Assembly (NCBI RefSeq): GCF_902459765.1
Contig: NZ_CABPSP010000007.1
Span: forward strand, 124,001-188,000
Reading direction: 5' to 3'
Length of the DNA: 64,000 bases
Source of the DNA: Pandoraea anapnoica
Lineage (GTDB): Bacteria > Pseudomonadota > Gammaproteobacteria > Burkholderiales > Burkholderiaceae
Positions within the stretch are counted from its first letter, which is position 1. The number at the start of each line of letters is the position of its first letter. The notes beneath the pieces are model-generated. The model did not search any database and was not told the origin of the DNA. It saw nothing but the letters and a program-made list of their open reading frames with translations. A program made the translations under genes and the position numbers. Shown here in pieces: positions 9,057 through 17,794 of this stretch.

Positions 9057-10586
9057 ATGACGCCGAATCCGATGCCTCATCACGATTCCTCTGCTGCCGC
9101 GTTCGCATCTGCCCGATGCGACGCGGCAGTTGCACATGTAGACGTCGCATTACGTCTTGCATTGACGGCGCACGTCCTGCCCGGTCGCGATTCCCCTGCA
9201 TCGCCCACGCCACGTCTTGCACTCGCGCTCAGTGGCGGCGTCGATTCAATGGTGCTACTCGATGCGTTGGCGCATTGGGTGCAAAAGCGCCGCGAAACCG
9301 GGGCGTTAGGCGAAGCGGACGAGCCGATGCCGCAGCCGCTGGCCATCCACATTCATCACGGGCTCTCCGAGCATGCTGACGACTGGCTCGCTGTGTGCGA
9401 GCGCGAGGCGCGTCTTCGTGGGTTCGCCTTCGAAGCGCGACGCGTGAGTGTGCCGATGGATGCGCGACAAGGTATCGAAGGCGCGGCGCGTACGGCGCGA
9501 TACGAAGCGCTGGCGTCGATCTGCCTGGCGCATGACGTCGATTGGTTGCTGACGGCGCATCATGCCAACGATCAGGCAGAGACCGTGCTATTGCAGATGT
9601 TGCGCGGTGCCGGGCTGCCGGGCGTGGCCGCGATGGCGTTGGAAGGTGCGTTGCCGGTCGTTGGGCATCGCTCGGATCGTGTGCGTCTGTTGCGACCGTT
9701 GCTCGACGTTTCGCGCGAGACGGTGCGTGCGTACGCCAAGGCGCGATCGCTGACGTGGGTCGAAGATCCGTCGAACGAAGATCGTCACTATTTGCGCAAT
9801 GCGTTGCGTCACGACGTAATGCCTGCGATTGCGTCGCACGTGCCTGCTTATCGCGAGACGCTGGCGCGATTTGCGCGTCATGCTGCGCAGGCGCAGACAT
9901 TGCTCGATCAATTGGCGCGGCTCGATTTCGAGAGGGCGCGTGCGCCGACTGTGGGCGACGACGAGCGTTTGCAGAGAACGCATTTGCAGGGCCTCGACGC
10001 GGCACGTCTGGCGAACTTGCTGCGTTACTGGACGGCACGTCGCGGCCTGGCGACGCCGCCGGAAGCGCGTCTTGATGAGTGGGTGCGTCAGATTCGTGAT
10101 GCGCAGGCGGACGCGTCGCTCGAATTGCCGCATGGCGAAGCGGTGCTGCGGTTGTATCGCGACGAATTGCAGTGGACTGCGATCTACGAGACGGCGGATC
10201 CGGACGATGTGGCGTCCGACGTCGTGCTGCGCTGGGCGGGTGAGCGCGAGTGGCATTTGCCGCAGTGGAAGGGCAGCATCGTCTTCACACCGGTGAGCGG
10301 CGATGAAGAGGCGTCGGGGAGCATCGACGAGCGGGTGTTGCGCGCATCGGCGTTAGTCGCAAAGGCGAGGGCGGGTGGCGAGCGCTGGCGAGAGCATGCG
10401 CAGGGCCATTCGCGGTCGCTGAAGCATTGGTATCAGAGTCGAGGTGTTGCGGCGTGGTTGAGAAACGTACCGATCGTGTGGCAGGCGGGGGTGATCGTCT
10501 TCGTCCCGAGGCTGGGTGTCGACGGTGTAGCGCAGCGGGAGGAGGGTGGCCCGCGATGGGCGATGGAGTGGCGCGATGAGGCGTGA
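9057..10586 (+). CDS. tilS: tRNA(Ile)-lysidine synthase
   Basis: ATP-dependent ligase that converts C34 of tRNA-Ile(CAU) to lysidine. About 509 residues from ATG 9057; an earlier ATG at 8991 would overlap accA. The N-type ATP pyrophosphatase P-loop SGGVDS is near residues 59-64, followed by HIHHGLSEHADDW, LLTAHHANDQAETVLLQ and RPLLDVSRETVRAYA. The C-terminal part carries the TilS substrate-binding and C-terminal domains, ending near VWQAGVIVFVPRLGV. Co-directional with accA and likely co-transcribed. Confidence 0.94.
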   Translation: MTPNPMPHHDSSAAAFASARCDAAVAHVDVALRLALTAHVLPGRDSPASPTPRLALALSGGVDSMVLLDALAHWVQKRRETGALGEADEPMPQPLAIHIHHGLSEHADDWLAVCEREARLRGFAFEARRVSVPMDARQGIEGAARTARYEALASICLAHDVDWLLTAHHANDQAETVLLQMLRGAGLPGVAAMALEGALPVVGHRSDRVRLLRPLLDVSRETVRAYAKARSLTWVEDPSNEDRHYLRNALRHDVMPAIASHVPAYRETLARFARHAAQAQTLLDQLARLDFERARAPTVGDDERLQRTHLQGLDAARLANLLRYWTARRGLATPPEARLDEWVRQIRDAQADASLELPHGEAVLRLYRDELQWTAIYETADPDDVASDVVLRWAGEREWHLPQWKGSIVFTPVSGDEEASGSIDERVLRASALVAKARAGGERWREHAQGHSRSLKHWYQSRGVAAWLRNVPIVWQAGVIVFVPRLGVDGVAQREEGGPRWAMEWRDEA

Positions 10587-11015
10587 GCCGTCGGCGCGAC
10601 GAGGTTTGAGGTTGGATTCGGAAATTTGAGTGGCGGGGATTGGTAGCGCCCTGGCGTAGCGACTTTCAGTGGAGCCTAGTCGGGTGCTGCCAATCCCCGC
10701 TGCCCGGAAGGTTGAGAGGGCTGGACGGCAAGAGGTCGGGGCGAAAAACCTGTGTGTTCCTCGGCTCAAGGGGATTGAGCCGAGCCCAATGAACAACGAG
10801 GCACCGCCGACTAAAACTTCCGCGAAATTCAGCATAACCTGCTGCCGGATGCGGCTTCGTGGGTTCATCGCAGCGCAATGTGCGCCAAACCGACGCCAAC
10901 GCGATACATTCGTGCGATAATCAAAAGTTCCGCGAATCGAAACGTCACCGATACCCATGAAGGGGTATCCGCGCAGGATTCATAAACGGTTTTAAATCAA
11001 TGTGTTAGCAATGTT
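10587..11015. other. intergenic region tilS-lysC with two inverted repeats
   Basis: 429 bases without a supported gene. It holds a 15-base inverted repeat (10633-10647 and 10686-10700, one mismatch) and a perfect 10-bp hairpin (10760-10784). The short ORFs on both strands lack an SD and family resemblance. It may be a terminator/leader region or a small structured RNA. Confidence 0.5.
10760..10784. repeat. perfect hairpin in lysC upstream region
   Basis: CTCGGCTCAA, loop GGGGA, TTGAGCCGAG. Ten perfect pairs and no T-run, so it is not a classical terminator. Confidence 0.6.
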
Positions 11016-12266
11016 ATGGCTCTGATCGTACACAAATACGGCGGCACGTCGATGGGCTCGGTGGAGCGCATCAAGAATGTCGCCAAGCGCGTGGCCAAGT
11101 GGCACAAGGCCGGTCACAAGATGGTGGTGGTGCCGTCGGCGATGTCCGGCGAGACCAATCGTCTGCTGGGCCTGGCCAAAGAGATTTCGGCCAATCCGGA
11201 TCCGCGCGAACTCGACGCCATTGCCGCCACGGGCGAGCAAGTGAGCGTTGGCCTGCTGGCGATGGCCCTCAAAGAGGCCGGCGTCGATGCCGTGAGCTAC
11301 GCCGGCTGGCAAGTACCGATCAAGACCGACAGCGCTTTCACCAAAGCTCGCATTTCGGAAATCGACGACAAGCGCGTCATGGCCGATCTCGATGCCGGCC
11401 GCGTGGTCGTCATCACCGGTTTTCAGGGGATCGATCCGAACGGCAACGTGACCACGCTCGGTCGCGGCGGCTCGGACACCTCGGCGGTAGCGGTCGCTGC
11501 CGCGCTCAAGGCTGACGAGTGCCTGATCTACACCGACGTCGATGGCGTGTACACGACGGACCCGCGTGTGGTCGACGAGGCTCGCCGCCTCGACAAGGTG
11601 ACCTTCGAAGAGATGCTGGAAATGGCCAGCCTCGGTTCCAAGGTGCTGCAGATCCGCTCGGTGGAGTTCGCCGGCAAGTACCAAGTCAAGACTCGCGTGT
11701 TGTCGAGCCTGACTGACCCGATGATCGCGCTCGACGAAGAAGCGCGCTCGGGCACGCTGATTACTTTTGAGGAAGACGAACAAATGGAAAAGGCCATCAT
11801 CTCGGGTATCGCATTCCAGCGCGACGAGGCCAAGATCACCGTGCGTGGCGTGCCGGATCGCCCGGGCATTGCGTACCAGATTCTCGGCCCGATCGCCGAC
11901 GCGAACATCGATGTCGACATGATCATCCAGAACCTGAGCGTCGAGGGTAAGACCGACTTCACGTTCACCGTACCGCGCGGCGACTACCAACGCGCCATGA
12001 CGCTGCTGCAAAGCGACGTGCAAGGCCATATCGGCGCTGCCGAAGTCATCGGTGACCCGAAGGTGTCGAAGGTGTCGATCGTTGGCGTGGGCATGCGCTC
12101 GCACGTGGGTATCGCCAGCAAAGCGTTCCGCACGCTGTCGGAAGAGGGCATCAACATCCAGCTGATCTCCACGTCCGAGATCAAGATCTCGGTGCTGATC
12201 GACGAGAAGTACATGGAGCTCGCCGTGCGCGCGCTGCATAAGGCTTTCGAACTCGATCAGGCGTAA
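11016..12266 (+). CDS. lysC: aspartate kinase
   Basis: Phosphorylates L-aspartate, the first step to lysine, threonine, methionine and diaminopimelate. 416 residues, the size of the monofunctional aspartokinase with two ACT domains. The N-terminal kinase signature KYGGTSMGSVERI, GRGGSDTSAVA and YTDVDGVYTTDPR are present. The ACT domains follow (AKITVRGVPDRPGIAYQIL and VSIVGVGMRSHVGIASKAF), implying feedback control by lysine and/or threonine. Monocistronic, with tRNA-Ser downstream. Confidence 0.97.
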   Translation: MALIVHKYGGTSMGSVERIKNVAKRVAKWHKAGHKMVVVPSAMSGETNRLLGLAKEISANPDPRELDAIAATGEQVSVGLLAMALKEAGVDAVSYAGWQVPIKTDSAFTKARISEIDDKRVMADLDAGRVVVITGFQGIDPNGNVTTLGRGGSDTSAVAVAAALKADECLIYTDVDGVYTTDPRVVDEARRLDKVTFEEMLEMASLGSKVLQIRSVEFAGKYQVKTRVLSSLTDPMIALDEEARSGTLITFEEDEQMEKAIISGIAFQRDEAKITVRGVPDRPGIAYQILGPIADANIDVDMIIQNLSVEGKTDFTFTVPRGDYQRAMTLLQSDVQGHIGAAEVIGDPKVSKVSIVGVGMRSHVGIASKAFRTLSEEGINIQLISTSEIKISVLIDEKYMELAVRALHKAFELDQA

Positions 12267-12442
12267 TCGATCGTAGCGGATCGCCAGCCGTCGCTTCGGA
12301 CGGCAAAAAGACGTGCCGCATGTGAGCGTGATGCATGCGGCGCGTAACGGAATTTTCGGGTAGCGATGCGGGAAAATTCCCGTGTACGTGTCCGGTGCGT
12401 GACAGGTACGCAAAAAAAGTTGGGTTTCGATGCGGATAATGT

Positions 12443-12471
12443 TTGACGGCATCGAGAACAGCCGGTAGTAT
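12443..12471 (+). promoter_or_regulatory. sigma-70 promoter of tRNA-Ser
   Basis: TTGACG (12443-12448), 17-base spacer, TAGTAT (12466-12471). The predicted start near 12478 gives a short leader before the tRNA at 12515. Confidence 0.75.
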
Positions 12472-12514
12472 CACGGTCTCGTCGCATCACCTCCCTGGTG
12501 CGACGACAAGTTTG

Positions 12515-12608
12515 GGAGACGTGGCCGAGAGGTCGAAGGCACTCCCCTGCTAAGGGAGCATCTGGGCCAAAACCTGGATCGAGGGTTCGAATCCCTCCGT
12601 CTCCGCCA
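12515..12608 (+). tRNA. tRNA-Ser (anticodon GCT)
   Basis: Acceptor stem GGAGACG (12515-12521) pairs with CGTCTCC (12598-12604). G discriminator and encoded CCA at 12606-12608. The anticodon arm CTCCC-CTGCTAA-GGGAG gives GCT, reading AGC/AGU serine codons. The long variable arm and the T-loop GGTTCGAATC are as expected for a class II tRNA. Confidence 0.97.
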
Positions 12609-12626
12609 AGTCGCCTTGGCGGAACA

Positions 12627-12664
12627 CCCCCGGCTCTTCGCGGAGAGCCGGGGGTTTTTTCTTT
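12627..12664 (+). terminator. terminator of tRNA-Ser
   Basis: Stem CCCCCGGCTCT / AGAGCCGGGGG with loop TCGCGG followed by TTTTTT. Confidence 0.9.
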
Positions 12665-12729
12665 CCAGAGTTCGCGCGTTGGCGATACCTCGCGCGTCGA
12701 TATCCTCTCTTCTTCGAGCGAGAACAACC

Positions 12730-13071
12730 ATGTCGACTGTCACTACCGATTCCGGCCTGCAATACGAAGACCTGCAAGTGGGCGATGGCGCTGAAGCCAC
12801 CCCGGGCAAGACCGTGACCGTGCATTACACGGGCTGGCTCACCGACGGCAAGAAATTCGATTCCAGCAAAGACCGTAACGATCCGTTCGCCTTCGTGCTT
12901 GGCGGCGGCATGGTCATTCGCGGTTGGGACGAAGGGGTTGCCGGCATGAAGGTTGGTGGCAAGCGCAAACTCATTATTCCTGCCGAACTTGGCTACGGTG
13001 CACGCGGTGCAGGCGGCGTGATCCCGCCGAACGCCACCCTGGTCTTCGAGGTCGATCTGTTGGACGTCTGA
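12730..13071 (+). CDS. FKBP-type peptidyl-prolyl cis-trans isomerase
   Basis: 113-residue single-domain FKBP, cytosolic since no signal is seen. Typical motifs are in order: [56 protein letters not shown] and [16 protein letters not shown], which include the FK506-pocket aromatic residues. Starts at ATG 12730 after an AGCGAGAACAACC leader. The long open frame upstream only overlaps the tRNA terminator. Monocistronic, with its own strong terminator. Confidence 0.93.
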   Translation: MSTVTTDSGLQYEDLQVGDGAEATPGKTVTVHYTGWLTDGKKFDSSKDRNDPFAFVLGGGMVIRGWDEGVAGMKVGGKRKLIIPAELGYGARGAGGVIPPNATLVFEVDLLDV

Positions 13072-13123
13072 AGCATCGAAACGCCGCCCGAACTACACTG
13101 AGGCGGCACAGTCGAAGCAACAG

Positions 13124-13161
13124 ACACCCCCGGTGCCTCGCAGGCACCGGGGGTGTTGTCT
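13124..13161 (+). terminator. terminator after FKBP gene
   Basis: Perfect 15-bp stem ACACCCCCGGTGCCT / AGGCACCGGGGGTGT, loop CGC, then a T-rich TGTCTTTT. Confidence 0.9.
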
Positions 13162-13225
13162 TTTGGAGTTCAATACATATGTGCCGACGTTACGAGCGTG
13201 GGTTGCACAAAGGAGCCTTTACGAG

Positions 13226-14476
13226 GTGTCTCACTCTGTAAGTCCGCTTTCCCCCAGGTCCCCTGTGTCGAGATTCTGGTTCCCCTTCTCGCTGGTGCTC
13301 TTCGAGTTCGCGGTCTACATCTCGAACGATATGATCATGCCTGGTATGCCGCTCGTCACGCGCGAGTTCGGCGCGTCTGCGGAAATGACTACACTGGCGC
13401 TGACCGCCGCCATGCTCGGCAATGCGAGTCTGCAGTGGTTGCTCGGCCCGCTCGCCGACCGCTTCGGTCGCCGTCGTGTGCTGCTCTCCGGCCTCGTCAT
13501 GTTCATCGTCGCATGTCTCGCGGTGCACTACGTGCAGACGATGCCGCAATTCATTGCGCTGCGCTTTCTGCAAGGCATGGGCTGCTGCTTCGTGCTGACG
13601 GTGGGGTACCCGACGGTGCATGAGGCGTTCGAGGAAAAGACTGCCGTGCGTGTGATGGCGCTCATGGCGAACGTGTCGTTGCTCTCGCCGCTGTTCGGGC
13701 CACTCGCCGGTGCTGCTGTTGTGTCGTTCTGGCCGTGGCGCAGCATCTTCTGGCTGATTGCCATCGTCGCGGTGTTCTCGTTCGTCGGGTTGTATCGCAC
13801 GATGCCGGAGCTGTCGCGTCACGATCGTAATGCGCTGAATGCCAAGCAACTTTGGGCGGGGTACAAGCTGCCGCTTTCCAGTGGACGATTCTGGCGCGGC
13901 GCGGTGCTCACGGGGCTGGCAGTGACGCCATTGCTCACGTGGATCGCACTGGGGCCGGTGTTCCTGATCGAGCGCGCAGGGCTGTCGCAGATGCAGTACG
14001 CCATGCTGCAAGTGCCGGTGTTCGCTGCGCTGATTCTCGGCAATGTGCTGCTCGCGCGTCAGGTGGGGCGCTGGTCGAACGGGCGTCTGCTGGCGACCGG
14101 CGTGGCGGCCATGCTGATCGGCGCGGCGGTGTCGCTCGTCGGCACTGCCATCTTCGCGCCTGGCTATCCGGCGCTGCTCATCGGCACGACGCTACACGCG
14201 TTCGGCATGGGTATGTGTTACGGCGTGGTGTATCGCCAGTCGCTGTTCGCCGTCGATAGTCCCAACAGGGCAACGGTCGCAGGCATGCTCAGCATGATCA
14301 CCATCGTTGTGGCCGTGGCCGTGATCGAAGCGATGAAGTTCGCTTACCTGCATTTCGGTGATGCCGCGCTTGGCATCGGTGCGATGCTGGCGGCGGCGCT
14401 CGTGGCCGTGCTCGCGGCGAATTTCGTCCCGCCGCCCACGCAGGACGCGCTCGCGCAGCCCGCGCGAAAGGCGTAG
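13226..14476 (+). CDS. MFS multidrug exporter (MdfA/Bcr type)
   Basis: Major facilitator of about 416 residues with 12 predicted membrane segments. I chose GTG 13226 because AAAGGAG lies 10 bases upstream; the frame is open further upstream but overlaps the preceding terminator. Family marks are the acidic-membrane motif NDMIMPGMPLVTREF in helix 1, motif A LGPLADRFGRRRVLLSG between helices 2 and 3, and motif C-like MANVSLLSPLFGPLAG in helix 5. These fit drug/H+ antiporters such as MdfA. The substrate cannot be told. Convergent with the hydroxylase gene through a shared terminator. Confidence 0.85.
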   Translation: MSHSVSPLSPRSPVSRFWFPFSLVLFEFAVYISNDMIMPGMPLVTREFGASAEMTTLALTAAMLGNASLQWLLGPLADRFGRRRVLLSGLVMFIVACLAVHYVQTMPQFIALRFLQGMGCCFVLTVGYPTVHEAFEEKTAVRVMALMANVSLLSPLFGPLAGAAVVSFWPWRSIFWLIAIVAVFSFVGLYRTMPELSRHDRNALNAKQLWAGYKLPLSSGRFWRGAVLTGLAVTPLLTWIALGPVFLIERAGLSQMQYAMLQVPVFAALILGNVLLARQVGRWSNGRLLATGVAAMLIGAAVSLVGTAIFAPGYPALLIGTTLHAFGMGMCYGVVYRQSLFAVDSPNRATVAGMLSMITIVVAVAVIEAMKFAYLHFGDAALGIGAMLAAALVAVLAANFVPPPTQDALAQPARKA

Positions 14477-14513
14477 TGCCGACGTAGTGTCGACGGTTCC
14501 ATTCGTCACAATG

Positions 14514-14552
14514 AAAAACGCCAGCGAACACGATTCGCTGGCGTTTTTTTAT
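14514..14552. terminator. bidirectional terminator MFS/hydroxylase
   Basis: Stem AAAAACGCCAGCGAA / TTCGCTGGCGTTTTT, loop CACGA. A- and T-runs on both sides. Confidence 0.92.
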
Positions 14553-14597
14553 AGGTGACGGATTTGTCGTCAAGGCACGCGATCAACCATGCGCGCG

Positions 14598-15473
14598 TTA
14601 GTCGGCCACCGTTTCCGCATGCGTGTCCGTCGCTGCGCCGCTCTGGGTCGGTGCGTTCGCGGATGGCATGCCCGACGGCGGCACGGCCGTCGACGCCAGT
14701 GCCGAAGGCTTGGGCGTCGCATAGTAGTCGCGCTCCCACTTCTCGTGATTGGTCTTGGCTTGCTGCAACTCGGGTGTGAGTGGGGCAAACGACAGCAGCA
14801 GCTTGTTGAGCCACGACACGGGCGCTTTGCAAGGACGCTCGAAGTCGACGAACAGCACCACGCGCGTCTCGTCGGTGTCGTTGTGTACCTGATGCTCGTA
14901 GGCGTCGTCGAAGATCACAGCGCGATTCGCTTGCCAGACGTAGCGTTGTCCATCGACCTCGATCCAGCATTTCTCGCGCTCGCGCGGCACTTTCAATGCC
15001 AGATGCAGCCGCAGCACGCCGTTATACGGGCCGCGATGCAGGGGAATCTTCTTGCCCGGCGACAGAATCGAGAAGAAAGCCGTGCGAAGGCCCGGAATGC
15101 CATCGAGGGCGGCGGCAGTCGCCGGACAGCGGGCGAGGTTGCGCTCGGCACGCATGCCGTAACCGAGGAAGACGAATGTCTGCCACTGATGGTCTTGCGT
15201 GATGGTGGCGACGTCGGGAGAGATCTCGTGGAACGCGGGCAGACGTCCCGGTGTGGCGAGTACGGCTTCGAGTTCGCGGGCGATGGCCGGTGCCTGCGCC
15301 TCGATCGCTTCGACCCAGGGGAACTGGGCTTTATCGAAAATGGGCTTGTCGCCAACCAGCGAGTGACGGGCAATACTGCGTTGCGCCGCTTCCACACACT
15401 GAAAGAAAAATTTGGCCAGCCAGCGGGGCAGGGTACGGTTGGGGTTCTGCACGGGCGATCGTGTGGCACTCAA
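14598..15473 (-). CDS. aspartyl/asparaginyl beta-hydroxylase family protein (LpxO-like)
   Basis: Fe(II)/2-oxoglutarate-dependent dioxygenase family. LpxO members hydroxylate the secondary acyl chain of lipid A; others act on Asp/Asn side chains. I prefer TTG at 15473, which has GGAG seven bases upstream, giving 291 residues. GTG at 15452 and ATG at 15593 or 15740 are alternatives. The catalytic block GKKIPLHRGPYNGVLRLHL and the second iron ligand region FDDAYEHQVHNDTDE are intact. Ends with a Pro/Ala/Thr-rich tail. No membrane helix is obvious, unlike classical LpxO, so the exact substrate is uncertain. Confidence 0.8.
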   Translation of the reverse strand: MSATRSPVQNPNRTLPRWLAKFFFQCVEAAQRSIARHSLVGDKPIFDKAQFPWVEAIEAQAPAIARELEAVLATPGRLPAFHEISPDVATITQDHQWQTFVFLGYGMRAERNLARCPATAAALDGIPGLRTAFFSILSPGKKIPLHRGPYNGVLRLHLALKVPREREKCWIEVDGQRYVWQANRAVIFDDAYEHQVHNDTDETRVVLFVDFERPCKAPVSWLNKLLLSFAPLTPELQQAKTNHEKWERDYYATPKPSALASTAVPPSGMPSANAPTQSGAATDTHAETVAD

Positions 15474-15710
15474 CGTCGGGCTCCAGGGCGGAAATGAGGG
15501 AACCGGGCCGGCGAGCCAGTGTCTTTCAGTGCGGTGAACGCCGGGCTTTTGGGTACAATTGTCGCGCGGTCCGGCCGTGACGCCAAGCCTCATGCGGGAA
15601 ATGTGCGTGAGGGAGTGGTTACGGGATGTTTCGGGCGGATCGAAGGGGTGGGGGCTGGATGCGTCCGGACCCCGGGCAGGCTGGCGCTGGCCGACCAACA
15701 CAGGAGACGC

Positions 15711-17792
15711 ATGAACGCGCGCACAACACGGCATCCACACACGACCCGGGGCTCGCTCCGCAGTTTCGTGACCTCTCTGGCGTCAGCGCTTGTCCCGACG
15801 CCGCGCGCCGATCTCGCTGTCTCTTCCGTTCGTGTCGTACGCTTTGGCTTCCGGCGCATTTCCCGAGTACTCACGGCGTCGCGTACCGCGCCCGTCGCGG
15901 CAGCACTGGCCGCCGGTCTGCTGGCGACGTCCCCGGCGCACGCGAAATACGCCATCGCCCAGTACGGCGAGCCGAAGTATCCGCAGGGCTTCACCCACTT
16001 CGATTACGTCAATCCCGATGCGCCGCGCGGCGGCACGTTGACGCTCGCGAACCCCGATCGCCGCACCAGCTTCGATAAATTCAATCCATTCACGTTGCGA
16101 GGCACGTCCGCGCCGGGGGTGTCGGGTCTCATGTTCGAGACGCTCGGCATCGGCAGTGCCGACGAGCCCGCGACCGTCTATGGTCTACTCGCCGACGACA
16201 TCGCCGTCGCGCCCGACGGCACCTCCGTCACGTTCCACCTCAACCCGGCGGCGCGCTTCAACAACGGCGACCCGGTCACGGCGCAGGACGTCAAATATTC
16301 CTTCGACACGCTGATGAGCCCGCAGTCGGCGCCCGGCTTCAAAGTGATGCTTGCTGACGTGAAGGGCGTGAGCGTGCTCGACAACCGTCGCGTGCGGTTC
16401 GATTTCAAACGTGTGAGCCCCGATCTGCCGTTGCTCGTGGCGTCGGTGCCTGTCTTCTCGCCCAAGTGGAACTTGGGGGCGGACGGTAAGAAGAAGGCGT
16501 TCGATGCGTTGACCTTCGAGCGTCCAGTGGCGAGTGGTCCCTATCTGATCGAATCGTACGACGGCGGGCGTCGCATCACCTTCCGGCGCGATCCGAAGTA
16601 CTGGGGCAACGACCTGCCGGTGCGACGTGGCACGTACAACTTCGAGCGCATCGTCTACAAGCTGTACTCCGACGACATCGTGCGGCTCGAAGGCTTCAAG
16701 GCGGGCGAGTTCGACGCGATCACCGAATACCGTGCCCGGAGTTGGGTGCGCAGTTACGTCGGCAAGCGCTTCAAAGATGGTGAGCTGATCAAGCGTGAGT
16801 TCTCGCACCACAACGCGGCGGGTATGCAGGGCTTCATCGTGAATACGCGCCGCGACTTGTTCAAAGATGTGCGCGTGCGAAAGGCGCTCGATCTCGCGCT
16901 CGACTATCAGTGGCTTAACCGTCAACTGTTCTACAACCAGTATCAGCGCATCTACAGCTACTTCACGAACAGCGACCTCGCTGCACGCGGCGTGCCCAGC
17001 GAGGCGGAGTTGAAGCTGCTCGAACCGCTGCGCAAGAAGCTCGACCCGGCGGTGTTCGGGCCGATGGTCGTGCAACCGACGACGACGCCGCCCGCGAGCC
17101 TGCGCGATAACCTGCGCGAGGCACGAGAACTGCTGGCGCAGGCGGGCTGGACGTATCGCGACGGCGCGCTGCGTAACGCGAAGGGCGAGCCGTTCGTCTT
17201 CGAATTTCTCGACGATGGCGGGGCGATGGGGCCGGTGGCGTCGGCGTATGCCCGCAATCTCGCGAAGCTCGGCATCACACTCAATTTCCGCCAGAGCGAT
17301 TTCGCGCTCTATCAAAAGCGCATCGAGACGTTCGACTTCGACATGATCTCGCTGCGTTATCCCGATTCGCAGATCCCCGGCACCGAACTGCTTGACCGCT
17401 TCGGCAGCCAGTCGGCGAACGTGGATGGGTCGGACAACGTGATCGGCCTGAAGGATCCGGCGGTCGATTCGCTGCTTGGTAGCCTCGTGCGCGCGCATGA
17501 CTACGACGATCTCGTCGCCGCGGCACGTGCGCTCGACCGGGTGCTGATGCATGGTTATTACATCGTGCCGCACTGGTTCTCGTCGACGCATCGCATGGCG
17601 TACAAACGCAATCTGCAATTCCCGGAAAAATTGCCGTTGTACTTCACCGCTGAAGGCTGGCTCGTCTCGATGTGGTGGGATGGCGGCGCGAAGGCGGCAA
17701 AGGGTGAGGCGCAAGGCGCGCCGACCCCGGCAACTTCAGCAGACTCGGCAGCCTCAGCAGCTTCAGCAGCTTCGAAAGGAGTGACCCGTTAA
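15711..17792 (+). CDS. yejA: oligopeptide ABC transporter substrate-binding protein (YejA-like)
   Basis: Periplasmic solute-binding protein family 5, 693 residues from ATG 15711, which follows CAGGAGACGC. A signal peptide (APVAAALAAGLLATSPAHA) is preceded by an unusual Arg-rich stretch of about 55 residues, so the true start or targeting is uncertain. The mature part begins KYAIAQYGEPKYPQGFTHFDYVNPDAPRGG, diagnostic for YejA-type proteins that bind microcin C-like and other peptides. The 3' end (17730-17774) is a five-copy 9-nt repeat encoding Ala/Ser-rich tail residues. First gene of the yejABEF operon; yejB starts 2 bases after the stop. Confidence 0.9.
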   Translation: MNARTTRHPHTTRGSLRSFVTSLASALVPTPRADLAVSSVRVVRFGFRRISRVLTASRTAPVAAALAAGLLATSPAHAKYAIAQYGEPKYPQGFTHFDYVNPDAPRGGTLTLANPDRRTSFDKFNPFTLRGTSAPGVSGLMFETLGIGSADEPATVYGLLADDIAVAPDGTSVTFHLNPAARFNNGDPVTAQDVKYSFDTLMSPQSAPGFKVMLADVKGVSVLDNRRVRFDFKRVSPDLPLLVASVPVFSPKWNLGADGKKKAFDALTFERPVASGPYLIESYDGGRRITFRRDPKYWGNDLPVRRGTYNFERIVYKLYSDDIVRLEGFKAGEFDAITEYRARSWVRSYVGKRFKDGELIKREFSHHNAAGMQGFIVNTRRDLFKDVRVRKALDLALDYQWLNRQLFYNQYQRIYSYFTNSDLAARGVPSEAELKLLEPLRKKLDPAVFGPMVVQPTTTPPASLRDNLREARELLAQAGWTYRDGALRNAKGEPFVFEFLDDGGAMGPVASAYARNLAKLGITLNFRQSDFALYQKRIETFDFDMISLRYPDSQIPGTELLDRFGSQSANVDGSDNVIGLKDPAVDSLLGSLVRAHDYDDLVAAARALDRVLMHGYYIVPHWFSSTHRMAYKRNLQFPEKLPLYFTAEGWLVSMWWDGGAKAAKGEAQGAPTPATSADSAASAASAASKGVTR

Positions 17793-17794
17793 TT

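Noticed and set aside
10353-10958. 201-codon reverse ORF over the end of tilS and the following gap
   Set aside because: Overlaps the tilS 3' end, lacks an SD, and the translation has no family features.
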